Below are positions 43,844 through 55,212 of a stretch of 64,000 nt of DNA, piece by piece. Where the stretch lies: contig JNEU01000786.1 in NCBI GenBank assembly GCA_000697475.1, positions 1 through 64,000 on the forward strand. The letters are read 5' to 3'. Every line of letters starts with the position of its first letter. Position 1 is the first letter of the stretch. The position numbers and the translations under genes are program-made. Source of the DNA: Lichtheimia corymbifera B2541 (taxonomy: Eukaryota > Mucoromycota > Mucoromycetes > Mucorales > Lichtheimiaceae). The notes beneath the pieces are model-generated. The model ran no database searches and was not told where the DNA came from. It worked only from the letters and a program-made list of their open reading frames with translations.

Positions 43844-45958
43844 ATGCAAAACGTCAATGGAGTGCCTGTTCACCGTGATGATCCAGCTTTATTCTATCAA
43901 GGTTTGACACATGAGCCTACATGGTTCAGTGCACAAGGTGGTGTGTACCGGTGTCAAGACCGTCAGAACCCGAATATCCAAGTTGCGATCAAAAAGTATC
44001 TTGTCGAGGAAACCGAACGCCATGCCGATCTATTTGTGATGCCAAAGGAGCTTGTGGAGAACGAGATTTACACCATGACCAACTGTGTACACCCCAACAT
44101 ATTGAAACTGAAGAGTGTCTACCTACATGAAGAATTCGTCTATTTGGTGATGCCTTATTGCAATGGTGGATCGTTACAACAATACGTCTTTGATCATCAT
44201 TTGACAGTGGGTCAACTCGTGTATATCATTCAAGCAGTAAGTCAGGGCGATGGTGGTGGGGCTGTTCTTTTGTTGGATAATTGATCTCCCTTGATGACTC
44301 TAGATTGCTTCCGGATTAGCTGAAGTTCATGGACATGGCTACATTCATCGAGACATCAAATGTGATAACATCTTTCTTATGCAAGAAACCAACGAGATTG
44401 TGATTGGCGATTTCGGTGTTGTGTCTGTGTCACCTGCTGCAGATTCGGATGTGGAAGAAGCCGGTGTCGTTCTCTTTTGGGCTCCTGAACTGGTTCAACG
44501 CAAGATTATCAATCGCAAGATCGACATCTGGGCACTAGGCATTGTCATTCTGGAAATACTCAATGGTGGCAAAGCTCCTTATGAAGATGATAATCTGACC
44601 GAGGATGAGGTACGTGTTATCCAAAAAGTCATGACATGTCACAAACTTATCATGCATGAATCATAGATCAAAGATTGCATCCTGAATAAGGGGACTCCAA
44701 CCTATCCACCCGACTTGCCTCCATTATTGGTCAATCTTTTGGATCAATGCCTCGACGTGAATTCAAAGTCTAGGATATCTGCAGAAGACATTCTCAAGGT
44801 AATATATCCAACAATGTATACTGAATTTGATTATTGACTTGATTCTCGTATATATAGCATGAATTCTTACAAAAGTATCAAGCTGAACCACTATTTCCAG
44901 CCACGCCCATTGACCAGAATGCAACATCAACACTCGAGGACAAGGATGTAGTGTCTGCTGATGAGACATTTGCCATGGAGACTGCTCTAGAAAAGTTGCA
45001 GGATTTGGAACCATCATTGAACGACCAGAAAGCACCAACAACAACAACAGCAGCAGTAAACACCAAAGAGGATAAGGATACAGCAACATCTATGGAATCA
45101 TTAGCACCGTCGTCGGATAGCAACAATCAACCATCATCATCGTCGTCCGTTCGTCGGCAACGAAAACGACTACCTGGTGTATCGGATATCCGCCGTTGTC
45201 GTATTCCATTGCGTGCTTTCGCATTGACTGAAGAAACGGATGGCTCTGCAACTGCTCAAGAAAAAGTGCTACGTGTGCTACGCAAACGACAATCCATCTC
45301 CAATGCATGCTGGGGTCAAGGATCAAAGTTGCCCATGTTTAAAAACATCACCCCACCACCATCTCCTTCACCTCCCAACAAAAAAGACTCGACTCAACGA
45401 GGCAAATCGCCAGCAACACAATCACAACAAAATACGTCCACCACGCGATCAAAGCCGATGCGGAAACCCTCCTTGGTACGATCCAATACAACACCTGCTG
45501 CATCCCTTGCCTTTAAAAAGGCATCACCAACACCACCGCAACAACAACAACAACAACAGCAGCAGCAACCAGTCCCCGAAAGGAAATATGCATCATTGCC
45601 AAGGAAACCTGCTTCTCAGCAAACTACCACGACCAAGACTAAAAGTTTACCACGACCCAAAGTGATTCGACAACAATCGACACCCATGATAGATGGTCAA
45701 TATTCTTCCCCTACCACGACTCGTATCCACCGATTCGGTTATCAATCTTCATCCGAGAAAAAGAGACCTGTTTCTATGGGATCCTCCAAGAATCGGCAAT
45801 CATCACAACAGCCGTCTCAACTGAAACCACCATCATCTATTACCATCAAACCTACCACAGAAAACAATACATCCAATACAGTACATCGTAGCAATAACAG
45901 CAGCAATACATCATCTGACAGCAATTTCAAAAACGTCAAGGTGGTTCGAGTGCGTTAG
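43844..45958 (+). CDS. Ste20-like serine/threonine kinase with atypical activation segment
   Basis: Four exons (43844-44236, 44304-44609, 44667-44798, 44858-45958) give 643 residues. The kinase domain spans about 20-285. It has the ATP Lys in VAIKKY, catalytic loop HRDIKCDNIFL and IGDFGVV. The Gly-rich loop is reduced to SAQGGVYRC, and the activation segment lacks the usual GTPYWMAPE; it reads GVVLFWAPELV. Active-site Asp residues are kept, so activity is possible. The C-terminal 350 residues are Ser/Thr/Gln/Pro-rich with many basic patches and no known domain. Closest group by motif is STE20/PAK, but no CRIB domain is present. Confidence 0.8.
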
Positions 45959-46801
45959 AATATACTTTTTCCCCTATACCTATTTCAAATAGTGATTCCC
46001 CATTCGCCATCCATCATTACCCTCCACCATCACTTGCCAGTTACCAAGCCATCATCGCATCTCATGTCAATCACCCCTTCTCAAACCCAGGTTTATATAC
46101 CACCACAGCATTACTATGTTCTTGGATATGATAAACATTCTCCCATTAAAGGCATATATCACTGAGGTGAAGACTTCCATTCCTCATCTGTGCTCTGGAG
46201 CCCATGTACGTTACACTGCTTGGTTCGTACGTGTGTAAAATGAAATAGCTAGCTTAATGAAAATTGACCTGAATTAGTGTGTGGAGATGTGGTACAAGCA
46301 TTGTCTCCATATGTTTTCACATGCCAATTGTGCTCCCAAATAAATCATTCAGGTACTCACGTATATAGTCCACATAGGCTTGATCTTCCCAAACCCACTA
46401 TTTGGTAGCAGAGGATAATGATCCGCTCGTTTTCTCACAGACACATCATCAATACACAAGCGCCAATGATCTTGCTGTCATGAGAAACTTTTCTGTCAAT
46501 GATTGTGCTACATACTTGATAATGACTTGACTGCTAACGTTCCATCCATGATCTCTTACCCATATACTACCTTTCAATTAAGGCGTCGCGTTCATTGTAC
46601 TTCATTACTTCATTTTGACTTACAAGTTGAGATTCCTTTTTTCCCATGGCACAGGCAAAGACATCGAGTATAAAATGAATCGTCAAGGGCAGCAATCTTG
46701 GACATTCGTTGTCAAGTAAATAATCGTCTTTAACAAGCGATCAACATCCTTCTTCTTCTTTTTTTATCTATCGCCAACAAGCCCAGTCCAATCGTTTTCC
46801 A
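45959..46801. promoter_or_regulatory. Lipase promoter region
   Basis: 843 bases without a gene. TATAAAA at 46669-46675 is the best TATA candidate, about 130 bases before the lipase ATG. A pyrimidine-rich leader (CTTCTTCTTC, 46749-46770) lies between. Confidence 0.5.
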
Positions 46802-48213
46802 ATGAAGATCCATCCTGTGGTTATCTTTCTGGCCTTTGTGCATTCTTCCTTTGTGATGGGTGTTCCGTTGAAAAGACAAGACAATTCAACTGCAGCATAC
46901 AATCCCGAAGCCAAGGCAATCAAGGTGAATGGACCCCTTCCCAAGGGAACTGATACCATCTACACGCAAGCCAAGAATGCCACCACGTATCCATCCAGTG
47001 TCGCCAAAGCCTTGTCTGATGCGCTAACATCCAACGATGTACGCATCGCGAGTGAAGCCGAGATCCAAACATTGACCTATTATACAACATTGTCAGCAAA
47101 TGCCTATTGTCGTACGGTGATCCCTCTTGGCCAATGGGCTTGTCCTCACTGTGATGCTGTATCCGATCTCAAAATCACAAAGACCTTTACTACGTTGGTC
47201 ACTGATACCAATGTTTTGGTAGCCGTTGGTAGCAAGGAAAAGACCATTTACATTGTCTTCCGTGGTACAAGCTCGATCCGTAATGCGATTGATGTGAGTT
47301 AAAAGATAGATACTGGTACAAGGTGGAACATATTCTCATTTGGTTTTGACTCGATTAGGATATTGTTTTTGCACCGGTTGATTATCCACCCGTCAATGGG
47401 GCCAAAGTGCACAAAGGTAAGGGCAATCACATATATACTTCTCCCCCACCACCACACTTTTGATACTAACTATGCTGTATTATTATAGGTTTCCTCGATA
47501 GTTACAATGAAGTGCAAAAGGATCTTGTCAAAGAAGTGGAAGCGCAGGTCGCTCAATATCCCGATTATAAACTTACAGTGACCGGGTATGTATATAATAA
47601 CAAAGGCCTTTACTTTGATCGATTGACTTATCTTGTGTATATATACTTTAGCCATTCATTAGGTGGTGCTACAGCTGTGCTGTGTGCTCTTGATCTTAAA
47701 GATCGTGGTCATGACGTTTCACTTTATACGCAAGGGCAGCCCCGTGTGGGCACACCAGCTTTTGCCAACTACGTGGTGGGTACCGAGATCCCCTACCAGC
47801 GTCTTGTCCATAAGCGTGATAGTAAGTGAATCTATATAACCCTTTGCTTTAACGACAGCACCACGTGACTCACGTACATCACTCGATGCCAGTTGTGCCG
47901 CATCTTCCTCCAGGTGCATTCGGATTCCTTCATGCTGGTGAAGAGTTTTGGATTGTCGATGATGATCCAACTACTGTCCGTAAGTATATTTTACGCCATG
48001 CCGTCAAAGCAATATGGACTTACATGCATATGTATAGGTGTTTGCCCCAATGGTATCGAAACAGACGACTGCGCCAATTCGATTGTCCCATTCACTAGCG
48101 CTCTTGATCACTTAAGGTATGATATATTTGATGCATGTAGATTATCTACTAGAATCTAAAGAGTCTTACTATTATGCAGCTACCTGAACATCAACACTGG
48201 TCTGTGTCTTTAA
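46802..48213 (+). CDS. Secreted class 3 triacylglycerol lipase (Rhizomucor type)
   Basis: Seven exons (46802-47293, 47359-47416, 47489-47585, 47652-47821, 47893-47979, 48038-48116, 48180-48213) give 338 residues. A signal peptide (about 1-20) and a propeptide precede the mature enzyme, which follows the Rhizomucor miehei lipase closely: LTYYTTLSANAYCRTVIP, IYIVFRGTSSIRN, VHKGFLDSYNEVQ, GHSLGGATAVLCALDL and FGFLHAGEEFWI. The triad by family position is Ser218 (GHSLGG), Asp272 (HKRDIVPH) and His326 (LDHLSY). It hydrolyses fats outside the cell. In the lid the Trp of the R. miehei enzyme (SIRNW) is Ala here, which may alter interfacial activation. Confidence 0.95.
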
Positions 48214-48498
48214 GCATGCCGGCCATGATATATATATTCTTCTTTTCAGTCACAATCCACCAGTTGTTCCCTTGTTGTAGTACTATCCTTATTTGAAGTA
48301 TCATTAAAATGTCTTTTTAATTATCATATCCATAATGCAAAGTACAAGGGATCTTGGGCACAGGAAGTCCCCATAGTAGGTGGAGGATGTGATGTTGCAC
48401 GAGATGCTTGCCTGCGCTTGTTCCGATCACCCAATCCAGACCAGCAATTGTGTATCGCTTTCTCGCTCTATTTTACCCTCTTGGCTCGAATCCATATA

Positions 48499-49225
48499 AT
48501 GTCATTGGCTCGACACTTTGCACGTCCTGTTTGTCGTCATTTGGCGTTGATCGCACGCCGATCGGCTATTGCTGCACCTAATACCATGGTCAAAACAACC
48601 ACCATGCGTACCCCCGTCGTTCCTGGTAACCGATCCTGGTTCATGTCTCAACAATGCTATTCCACAGGCGTTACCTATACAGCAACGTAACGTTTTCAAG
48701 TCAAAGTTTGGAGTGTGTATTGTCATATCGCTTATCCTATATCAATGTAGACCCATGAACATTGATACATATCACGATGTCTCGGATACAACTCTCGACC
48801 ATCTGGATGAATACCTAGAGAATTTGGGTGATGAATTGGACTTGGATGGATTCGATGTGGAATATGCGGTAAGTGGAATGAGATATGGATCAACAGCCTA
48901 GGTGCTCAATAAAGGACTCTAGCAAGGCGTCATGACCATCAAACTGGGAGCACATGGCACCTATGTCATTAACAAACAACCACCCAACCAACAGATTTGG
49001 TTGTCATCGCCGAAAAGGTAAACTGCGGGAGGTGGGGATAGCAACCGTTGGCATGCAGTCAATTAACTATGGTATTATAGTGGACCCAAGCGATACGACT
49101 GGGATGGTGAAAAGAAGAAGTGGTTTTACCAACGCGACAACCATACATTGGATGAATTGCTCAATACCGAGTTATCTGAAGTCTTTGACAAATCTATTGA
49201 TGTATTTGAAGGGCTCGAAATGTAG
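48499..49225 (+). CDS. YFH1: Frataxin, mitochondrial
   Basis: Four exons (48499-48686, 48751-48868, 48923-49017, 49081-49225) give 181 residues. The N-terminus [21 protein letters not shown] is a typical mitochondrial presequence. The fold has the acidic helix ([20 protein letters not shown]), then the beta-sheet with [26 protein letters not shown] and GPKRYDW. Frataxin supports iron-sulfur cluster assembly on Isu1/Nfs1. An in-frame upstream ATG at 48418 would add 27 residues; the shorter form is preferred because the presequence then starts at the Met. Confidence 0.95.
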
Positions 49226-49489
49226 ATTTCAATAAATGCATACAACTCTTTTATTACATGCTGTGTATACGTGTGATGATAAAAGTCAATCTAGATTAAA
49301 GGATGTGCGGGGAACATCGGGTCACGGCATATATATTCCATTAGCCAGAGAATAGCTTCATCATTGGGTGCTCGGTAAAATCAAAGCTGTGGTTGTTATA
49401 ACGCATATGCACTGACATCCATTAGAGACCAATATGGGTGATCAAAGTGTAAACTAGACTTAAAGTCAGCTGCAGCGCATTTATGCCTC

Positions 49490-49523
49490 TCCCTCCCTCC
49501 CTCTCTCTCTCTCTCTCTCTTTC
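49490..49523 (+). repeat. CT-rich leader before the SOG2-like gene
   Basis: CCTCCCTCCCTCTCTCTCTC-type sequence lies just before the ATG at 49529. Pyrimidine tracts of this kind are common in fungal promoters and leaders. Confidence 0.8.
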
Positions 49524-49528
49524 GTACA

Positions 49529-50953
49529 ATGGCACAAGCACCTCCGCATAACTCCTTACGGTCAGTTACAGCCAATTCCTCTTCTAGTGTGTTTGGTCTT
49601 TCATTGAACAAACATGGGTTATCGTTTCAAAAGCCTTCTTCGTCTCCACACAATGGTCGCATTGCCGCGCTTCCTCCACTTCAACTGACTGTGCCTGTTA
49701 TTGGTGGTGAGCAAGAATCTCCGAGTGCATCTCGTTCTTTCTCTTCGGACACATTCAAGTTGCAAAAGCAGAAACAAAAGGAAACAGTCCATCGACCTGC
49801 CATCATGAGCAGTACCGCCACTGTCGACGGTTATTTTCAACGCACAAAACAACAACAACAACATACAACACCAGCAATAGTGGAGAGTAGTCAGTCTCTT
49901 GTATTTGCAGCAGGAACACTTCATACAGCAGTACGGCGATGTTTAGCACTATGCACTGGGAGCAATATCAATGTGGACCTTGACATTATATCGGATGCTC
50001 TTGGTAAATCCAGTATATCGGTTGAGGAATTGGTTCAAGCTTTGGAGGATCATGATAACAATCGACTAGTCATCGAGAAATATGCGTCTGAATGTATACG
50101 GCACTTGCAAGTATTATGCGGCAGCTTACAACAACTAGTACCATCCCTTGTACCATGCTTGGATCCTCGATTTGCACGGCATTTATTATTGACGATTCAC
50201 GGCACAACAGTTGATATTAAAGAGGCCTGCGAGACATTACAATCATCCATACCAAAACCATCATCTCAACAACAACAACACCTTTTATCCCCCGACAATG
50301 CATTCAAACAACAACAATCTTCTTCTTCTCCTCATCCACCACCTTATCTTCGAACACGTTCGCATAGTGAATACGCTACCGCATCTACAGCAGCATCATC
50401 ACCGTTGGATGACCGTGATCGATCTCAACTCCATACCCATCTCAAACTTGCGGTCACTCATTCATTACACGTGACTGATTTACTCAAAAAATCCATTGAT
50501 GATACTGTTGCCAAGGACGATTGTGCACCCACACTACGACAAAAGCTTTTGAATTTGGGACAACAAGCTCAGCAAGCCGCTGGTATGGCTATACGTTTGG
50601 ATCAAGGATTACAACGCATCGTGAATAAGGATACCACAGCATCATCATCATCATCATCGGTAGAAGGAAATAAGGCATTTTGGGAAGAAACGAATGAATA
50701 TCTCAAGGTGATTATATCAGTCATGAGAGGCATGCAGTCGATCTCTACTCAAGAGGATTTCGGATGGCCCAAGGCAGTCAAGCAAGGATGTTTGCAAGTG
50801 ACACGTGTTACAGCAGAGGTAGCCAAGGTGTGGAATCGATATAGCGCATCATTTACTACTACTACTACCAATGGCGAGGCTGAACCTACTATTAGTGGAA
50901 AACAAGATGAGAATAAAACTTGCTCTAGTTCCCCCTCTTATCCAGATCAATAA
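49529..50953 (+). CDS. SOG2-like RAM pathway protein without leucine-rich repeats
   Basis: One uninterrupted exon encodes 474 residues. The first 110 residues are Ser-rich. The remainder has helical blocks (LVFAAGTLHTAVRRCLALC, LVIEKYASECIRHLQVL, HTHLKLAVTHSLHVTDLLKK, AFWEETNEYLKVIISVMRGM) that resemble the C-terminal Sog2 domain of RAM signalling proteins, which act with the NDR kinase Cbk1 in polarity and cell separation. The usual N-terminal leucine-rich repeats are absent. A gene this long with no intron is unusual beside its neighbours. The family call rests on memory of the domain pattern and is moderate. Confidence 0.55.
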   Translation: MAQAPPHNSLRSVTANSSSSVFGLSLNKHGLSFQKPSSSPHNGRIAALPPLQLTVPVIGGEQESPSASRSFSSDTFKLQKQKQKETVHRPAIMSSTATVDGYFQRTKQQQQHTTPAIVESSQSLVFAAGTLHTAVRRCLALCTGSNINVDLDIISDALGKSSISVEELVQALEDHDNNRLVIEKYASECIRHLQVLCGSLQQLVPSLVPCLDPRFARHLLLTIHGTTVDIKEACETLQSSIPKPSSQQQQHLLSPDNAFKQQQSSSSPHPPPYLRTRSHSEYATASTAASSPLDDRDRSQLHTHLKLAVTHSLHVTDLLKKSIDDTVAKDDCAPTLRQKLLNLGQQAQQAAGMAIRLDQGLQRIVNKDTTASSSSSSVEGNKAFWEETNEYLKVIISVMRGMQSISTQEDFGWPKAVKQGCLQVTRVTAEVAKVWNRYSASFTTTTTNGEAEPTISGKQDENKTCSSSPSYPDQ

Positions 50954-51001
50954 AAGAATCGATGATGCATAAAAAAATGATATATTATTATAATACATGT
51001 T

Positions 51002-51999
51002 TTAGGCAAGGGATTTCTCAATCGAGAGAGCAGTATTCACAGCTTGAACAATACGGTCGATTTGATCATCGGAAGGTGGACGGAGTGGGCATCGAGGAAG
51101 ACCTCCCCAACCAAGTACGCGGTTCATTCCAGCCTTGACACCAGGGTTGCCATACCATCGGGCAAGTGCATCATCAGGTTCAACGAGCTGTTGTTGCAAT
51201 TGGGTAGCTGCTTCAAGTTTGCCACTTTCAAATAATCGCTGTACTTCAACACATGCACGGGGTGCCACATTACCAAGACCAGGCACCACACCCACTGCAC
51301 CCACTGCTAATGCAGGAAGGAAAAAGTCAGCTGAACCAGCAAGCAATGCAAAGTTGTCTACATAATAGCATAAGTCTCGCCGTTTCCCCTTATCTTTCCT
51401 ATGACTTTTTTTTCTTGCTTACCTTCAGGCTTGATTCGTGCACCAAGATAGCCAACCTTGCCAATATTACCATCGGTGCCTTTGACACCTACAATGTTTG
51501 GATGTTTGGCCAACTTTTCGAGACTTTGCACGGTGATATCCACCCCTTGTGTGACACCGGGATAGTTGTAAATCACCACAGGCACGGGACTTTGATCTGC
51601 AACACGGGTAAAGAAAGATTCAATGGCTTCACTATCGACATTGCCACGATAATAGGAAGGGGGTAAGACAAGCACGTATTCAGCACCTGCATCAGCCGCT
51701 TGCTTGGTGAGCTCAATGGTGTGACGCGCTGAACCAGCACTGGCACCTGCAAGCACCTTGATAGAACTATCATATTTCTTCACGAGCTCAGCACCCTTGG
51801 CAATGACTTGACGACGTTCTTCATCAGAAAGATGAACTGCCTCGCCCATTGAACCGAGAAAGATAATGCCAGCAAGGCCCTTGTTGGATAAATGCTGGAT
51901 GTGCTTTTCAAGAGCATCAAAGTCGAGGTCTTCATTATCCTTGAAAAAGGTAGGAATGGGAACAAATACTCCCCGTCCAAGTGGTGTGCCGACTGCCAT
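51002..51999 (-). CDS. DapA/HOGA family aldolase
   Basis: Two exons (51999-51423, 51357-51002) give 310 residues, a standard class I aldolase barrel of the dihydrodipicolinate synthase family. The phosphate/pyruvate motif is GSMGEAVHLS, the catalytic Tyr is in VVIYNYPGVTQG and the Schiff-base Lys in VGVKGTDGN. Fungi make lysine through aminoadipate, so a DapA role is unlikely. Better candidates are 4-hydroxy-2-oxoglutarate aldolase or a 2-keto-3-deoxy sugar acid aldolase of the galacturonate pathway. It converges on the SOG2-like gene with 48 bases between stops. Confidence 0.88.
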
Positions 52000-52464
52000 A
52001 GTATATGTGAAATGCGTGGAAAAGAGGTGTGTGAGAGAGTTTAGCATGGGAACCTGAGACTTTATACAATGCATTTTTGAGTGGTAGCCATTGGCGGGTT
52101 ACTGCCGGAGTTTTCAAAAGGAGAAAAGGAAACCTGAAATTTTCCGGATTGGTACAGCTGCTCTATTAAAATGTTCCGGCATGCACTAGATCTTATATCG
52201 CTTTCGAGGATGCCGCTTACACGATCATCTAGTACACATTCTACTACGTATTGCTCAACGCCATGTTAATTCAAATTTGATACACGCACACATATAATCT
52301 TTTCCGTTGTTGCTCGCAACTCGTGACATTCTTGTATCAGAATGATAGCTTATTGCATTAAAAACCACAAGGACGACAGCACCGCGATTAAATTTATTCT
52401 CGGCATGATTGATGTCATAGAATCTACTCCACTGCTATAAAGTAAGAATTGTCCTTGCTTGCTG
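52000..52464. other. Promoter region of the aldolase gene
   Basis: 465 bases upstream of the aldolase ATG, with a GCCGGAG/TTCCGG rich part near 52100-52180. No gene seen. Confidence 0.4.
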
Positions 52465-52726
52465 TTAGCAGCTACATTTGCCAAGCTCAGAGTAGCACTG
52501 CCAATATCCACGGCCGCACTCGTTTGGACTTCCAACAGTCATGTGAGCTCTGCTACAGGTGGTGGCCTGTTTTTCCAAACACCAGCCAAGATGAGCATAG
52601 CATGAGCAGCAACATGGTTCCCCAGGCGGCGTATCTGATGGTTGTTCTCCGTTCACCTCCTTGGTACAGAATGACAGGCATACGAAAAAAAGAAGCAAGA
52701 ATACTTGATACTTTGATGTGTGACAT
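52465..52726 (-). pseudogene. Cysteine-rich secreted protein with homopolymer frameshift
   Basis: On the minus strand a TATA box (TATAAATA near 52800) is followed by an ATG at 52726 whose first codons look like a secretion signal, but the frame leaves the cysteine-rich reading within about 15 codons at a run of seven T (minus strand, 52685-52691). The other frame then gives a mature-like region with at least nine Cys, including CCCSC and the end GKCSC, stopping at 52465. A one-base length change in the T run would join signal and mature part. So this is a recent null allele, a sequence error, or two overlapping frames. I do not know the family. Confidence 0.4.
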
Positions 52727-53525
52727 CTTATTCGAGTAAAAAGATGGATTTTGTAGTGGTGATAGCAGTGATAGGATTGCGGATCAATCCCTGTATTTAT
52801 AATTTGGTGGTAGCAATGGAACAATGATGTGGCTAACATGCATATGTACAATATGCAGAGAGTTCGAAAATGATGATGGCTAAACTGCATTACATATACC
52901 TATACCATAACGATGCTTCTTTGTTGACATACATACACCTGCTTGTTGCTGGAGCGTAACACCTGGAAAAAGGCAATCAATGATCCCTGTTGAGTGCTTT
53001 TATTCTCAAAAGTGTTTAGTATCTTGGCGTTACTGTCATCTCCTATACAAAATGGATGTATCGATGATGTATTCATCAGATGGCATGATTGATATACCAC
53101 CAGTCAAAACCTGCAATCTACCGTGACTAAGAGGATCCCAAAACAGCGATGACCTATGCATCCACCAATGTGCTAATGCCTTGTTTCGAAAACAAGCATT
53201 TTACAATAACATTGTACATTGAAGAGGATCTACAGCATGGTGATCAAGGCAGAAATGTGCTATTTTAAATACCTAACTGTGGGTTAGTTGTCTGCACACG
53301 CAGGGTTATGGCGGGCAGTGACACAAAATACATATCAAGACCACATCTCATAGCAACAAAATAATCATTTTAATTCAAGTAAAGTATAACGATAGCTAAT
53401 TAGGGTGGTGAAGGATTCATGCAATCGTGTTCACGTGATTTGTTCATGGTGGTCGTCACAACAACCGTAGTGGTAGCATGAAGGCTCCGAAAGATCCGTC
53501 AACCCGTGTCTCTCTCCTTTCAACC
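52727..53525. other. Intergenic region before ELP4
   Basis: 799 bases. Contains the TATA box of the minus-strand Cys-rich ORF and the ELP4 promoter. No further gene. Confidence 0.4.
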
Positions 53526-55090
53526 ATGAGCTTTCGAAAGCGTAACGCCGATCAGCAGCCGAAACTACCTCCTGGATCACGTCTCTCTGCATACAATGGA
53601 GCACTTCTCATTTCAACCGGTGTGCCTTCTCTTGACGACATTCTAGGTGGTGGTCTCCCTGTTGGCACGGTCTTGTTGATCAAGGAAGATCGCGCCACAA
53701 CCTATGCACAGCTACTATTGAAATACTTTATGGCTCAAGGCATTGCTTCGGGACACCAGTGTGCATTAGCTTCACTCGATGAGGATGCCAACGAGTTGCT
53801 ACGTAACTTGATGTGGCTGGCTACTTCTGATACCGATGTGGACGATCACGAAGAAGGGAGCAAACTCGCTGGTGGACGCAACGCACGTACCGGTGATGAT
53901 CGACTCAAGATTGCTTGGAGATATGCACATTTGAAAAAGTTCGAGACAGGTGTTCGCACAGGTAAAATAGCAATCAATGGCGCATGCATAAAGGTGGTTT
54001 ACTGATATATAATGGCATATATAAGCTTCTCCACAATCGCCACCACCAACACCTTCCAATACGAGTGACAAGAACAAGGCCGACACATCCTCATCCTCAT
54101 CATCATCATCACCATCAACAGCAACATCCAATGAACCAAGACCTTACTGCAGCTTATTCGACTTGACAAAACGAATTCCTGAATCAGTGTTGGATGAAAG
54201 CAAGGCGACTGTCTTGGAACCTACAGCTGCTGGCATTCAAGATGAAAGTGGCGATGATTACTGGGCATTGATACAAGATATCCGTAAACTGATTGTAGAG
54301 AACAATTTCAGGTAAGCATGGCAAGGAGAGAGAGGGAGAGAGGGTTGAAGGAGATGGATTATGTTTCTAAATACATCAACAGCTCAGCCCTTCCTGCACT
54401 ACCCAACACTACACGCAACGTGTTACGAGTTGGTATCCATTCATTGGCATCTCCCAGCTGGCAATCCAAGACACCTCATGTAAGTAGAATATGATTATTA
54501 TTATACCCTTGGATATATTATTCACAAATATCTTTAGGACCTTTACAAATTCTTCCATGCATTACGTGGCTTGTTACGTTTTTCTTTTGGTGCCGCTGTG
54601 GTGACCATTCCAGCTTATCTCTATGATGAGTCTCCCAACTTTATTCGACGTATTGAACACATGGTGGATGCTGTAGTTGAGGTGGAATCGTTTGCAGGTA
54701 ATTGAAACATTTTAGGAAGGTGGATAAGGTTTAATCTCATTACGTTTGTTGTTGATAGGATCCAAGATACACAATGAAGCATCCTATACACAAAATTACC
54801 ATGGCTTCTTTTATGTACACAAGTTACCAGTCATCAATTCGTTGCTTCCACCTAGTACCAAATTGTCAGTGTTATCCGCAGGCGGTAGCAATGATTTGGC
54901 ATTCAAGCTTCGACGTAAACGTTTTGCCATTGAGACATTCCATTTACCACCTGAAGGAGGTGTTAGTGAAAGACGCACTGAACCACCACCATCATCCTCG
55001 GATTCTAAAAAGGAAAAGAAATCAACGCCTCGACGCATTGGCTGTGGTGGCTCTGGTGTACCCGGGAAACAAGATCCGTTAGAGTTCTGA
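53526..55090 (+). CDS. ELP4: Elongator complex subunit 4
   Basis: Five exons (53526-53961, 54026-54311, 54383-54479, 54538-54697, 54759-55090) give 436 residues. It starts MSFRKR and has the RecA-like fold of the Elp456 ring: GVPSLDDILGGGLPVGTVLLI, LLLKYFMAQGIASGH, then DLYKFFHALRGLLRF, IPAYLYDESPNFIRRIEHM and RKRFAIETFHLPPEGG. Elp4 helps Elongator modify wobble uridines of tRNAs. A Ser/Pro-rich insert lies in the middle (exon 2). An upstream in-frame ATG at 53478 exists; 53526 fits the family better. Confidence 0.93.
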
Positions 55091-55212
55091 AAATAGTAAT
55101 CCTTTGTGTATAAAAAGAAGAAAATGTATTGTTTTTTGCTCAGCCCAATCCATTCATCCTCTCTTCCCTCTTCTTCTTCTTTCGCCTTGTCCCTTGTACA
55201 TATTTGCATATA

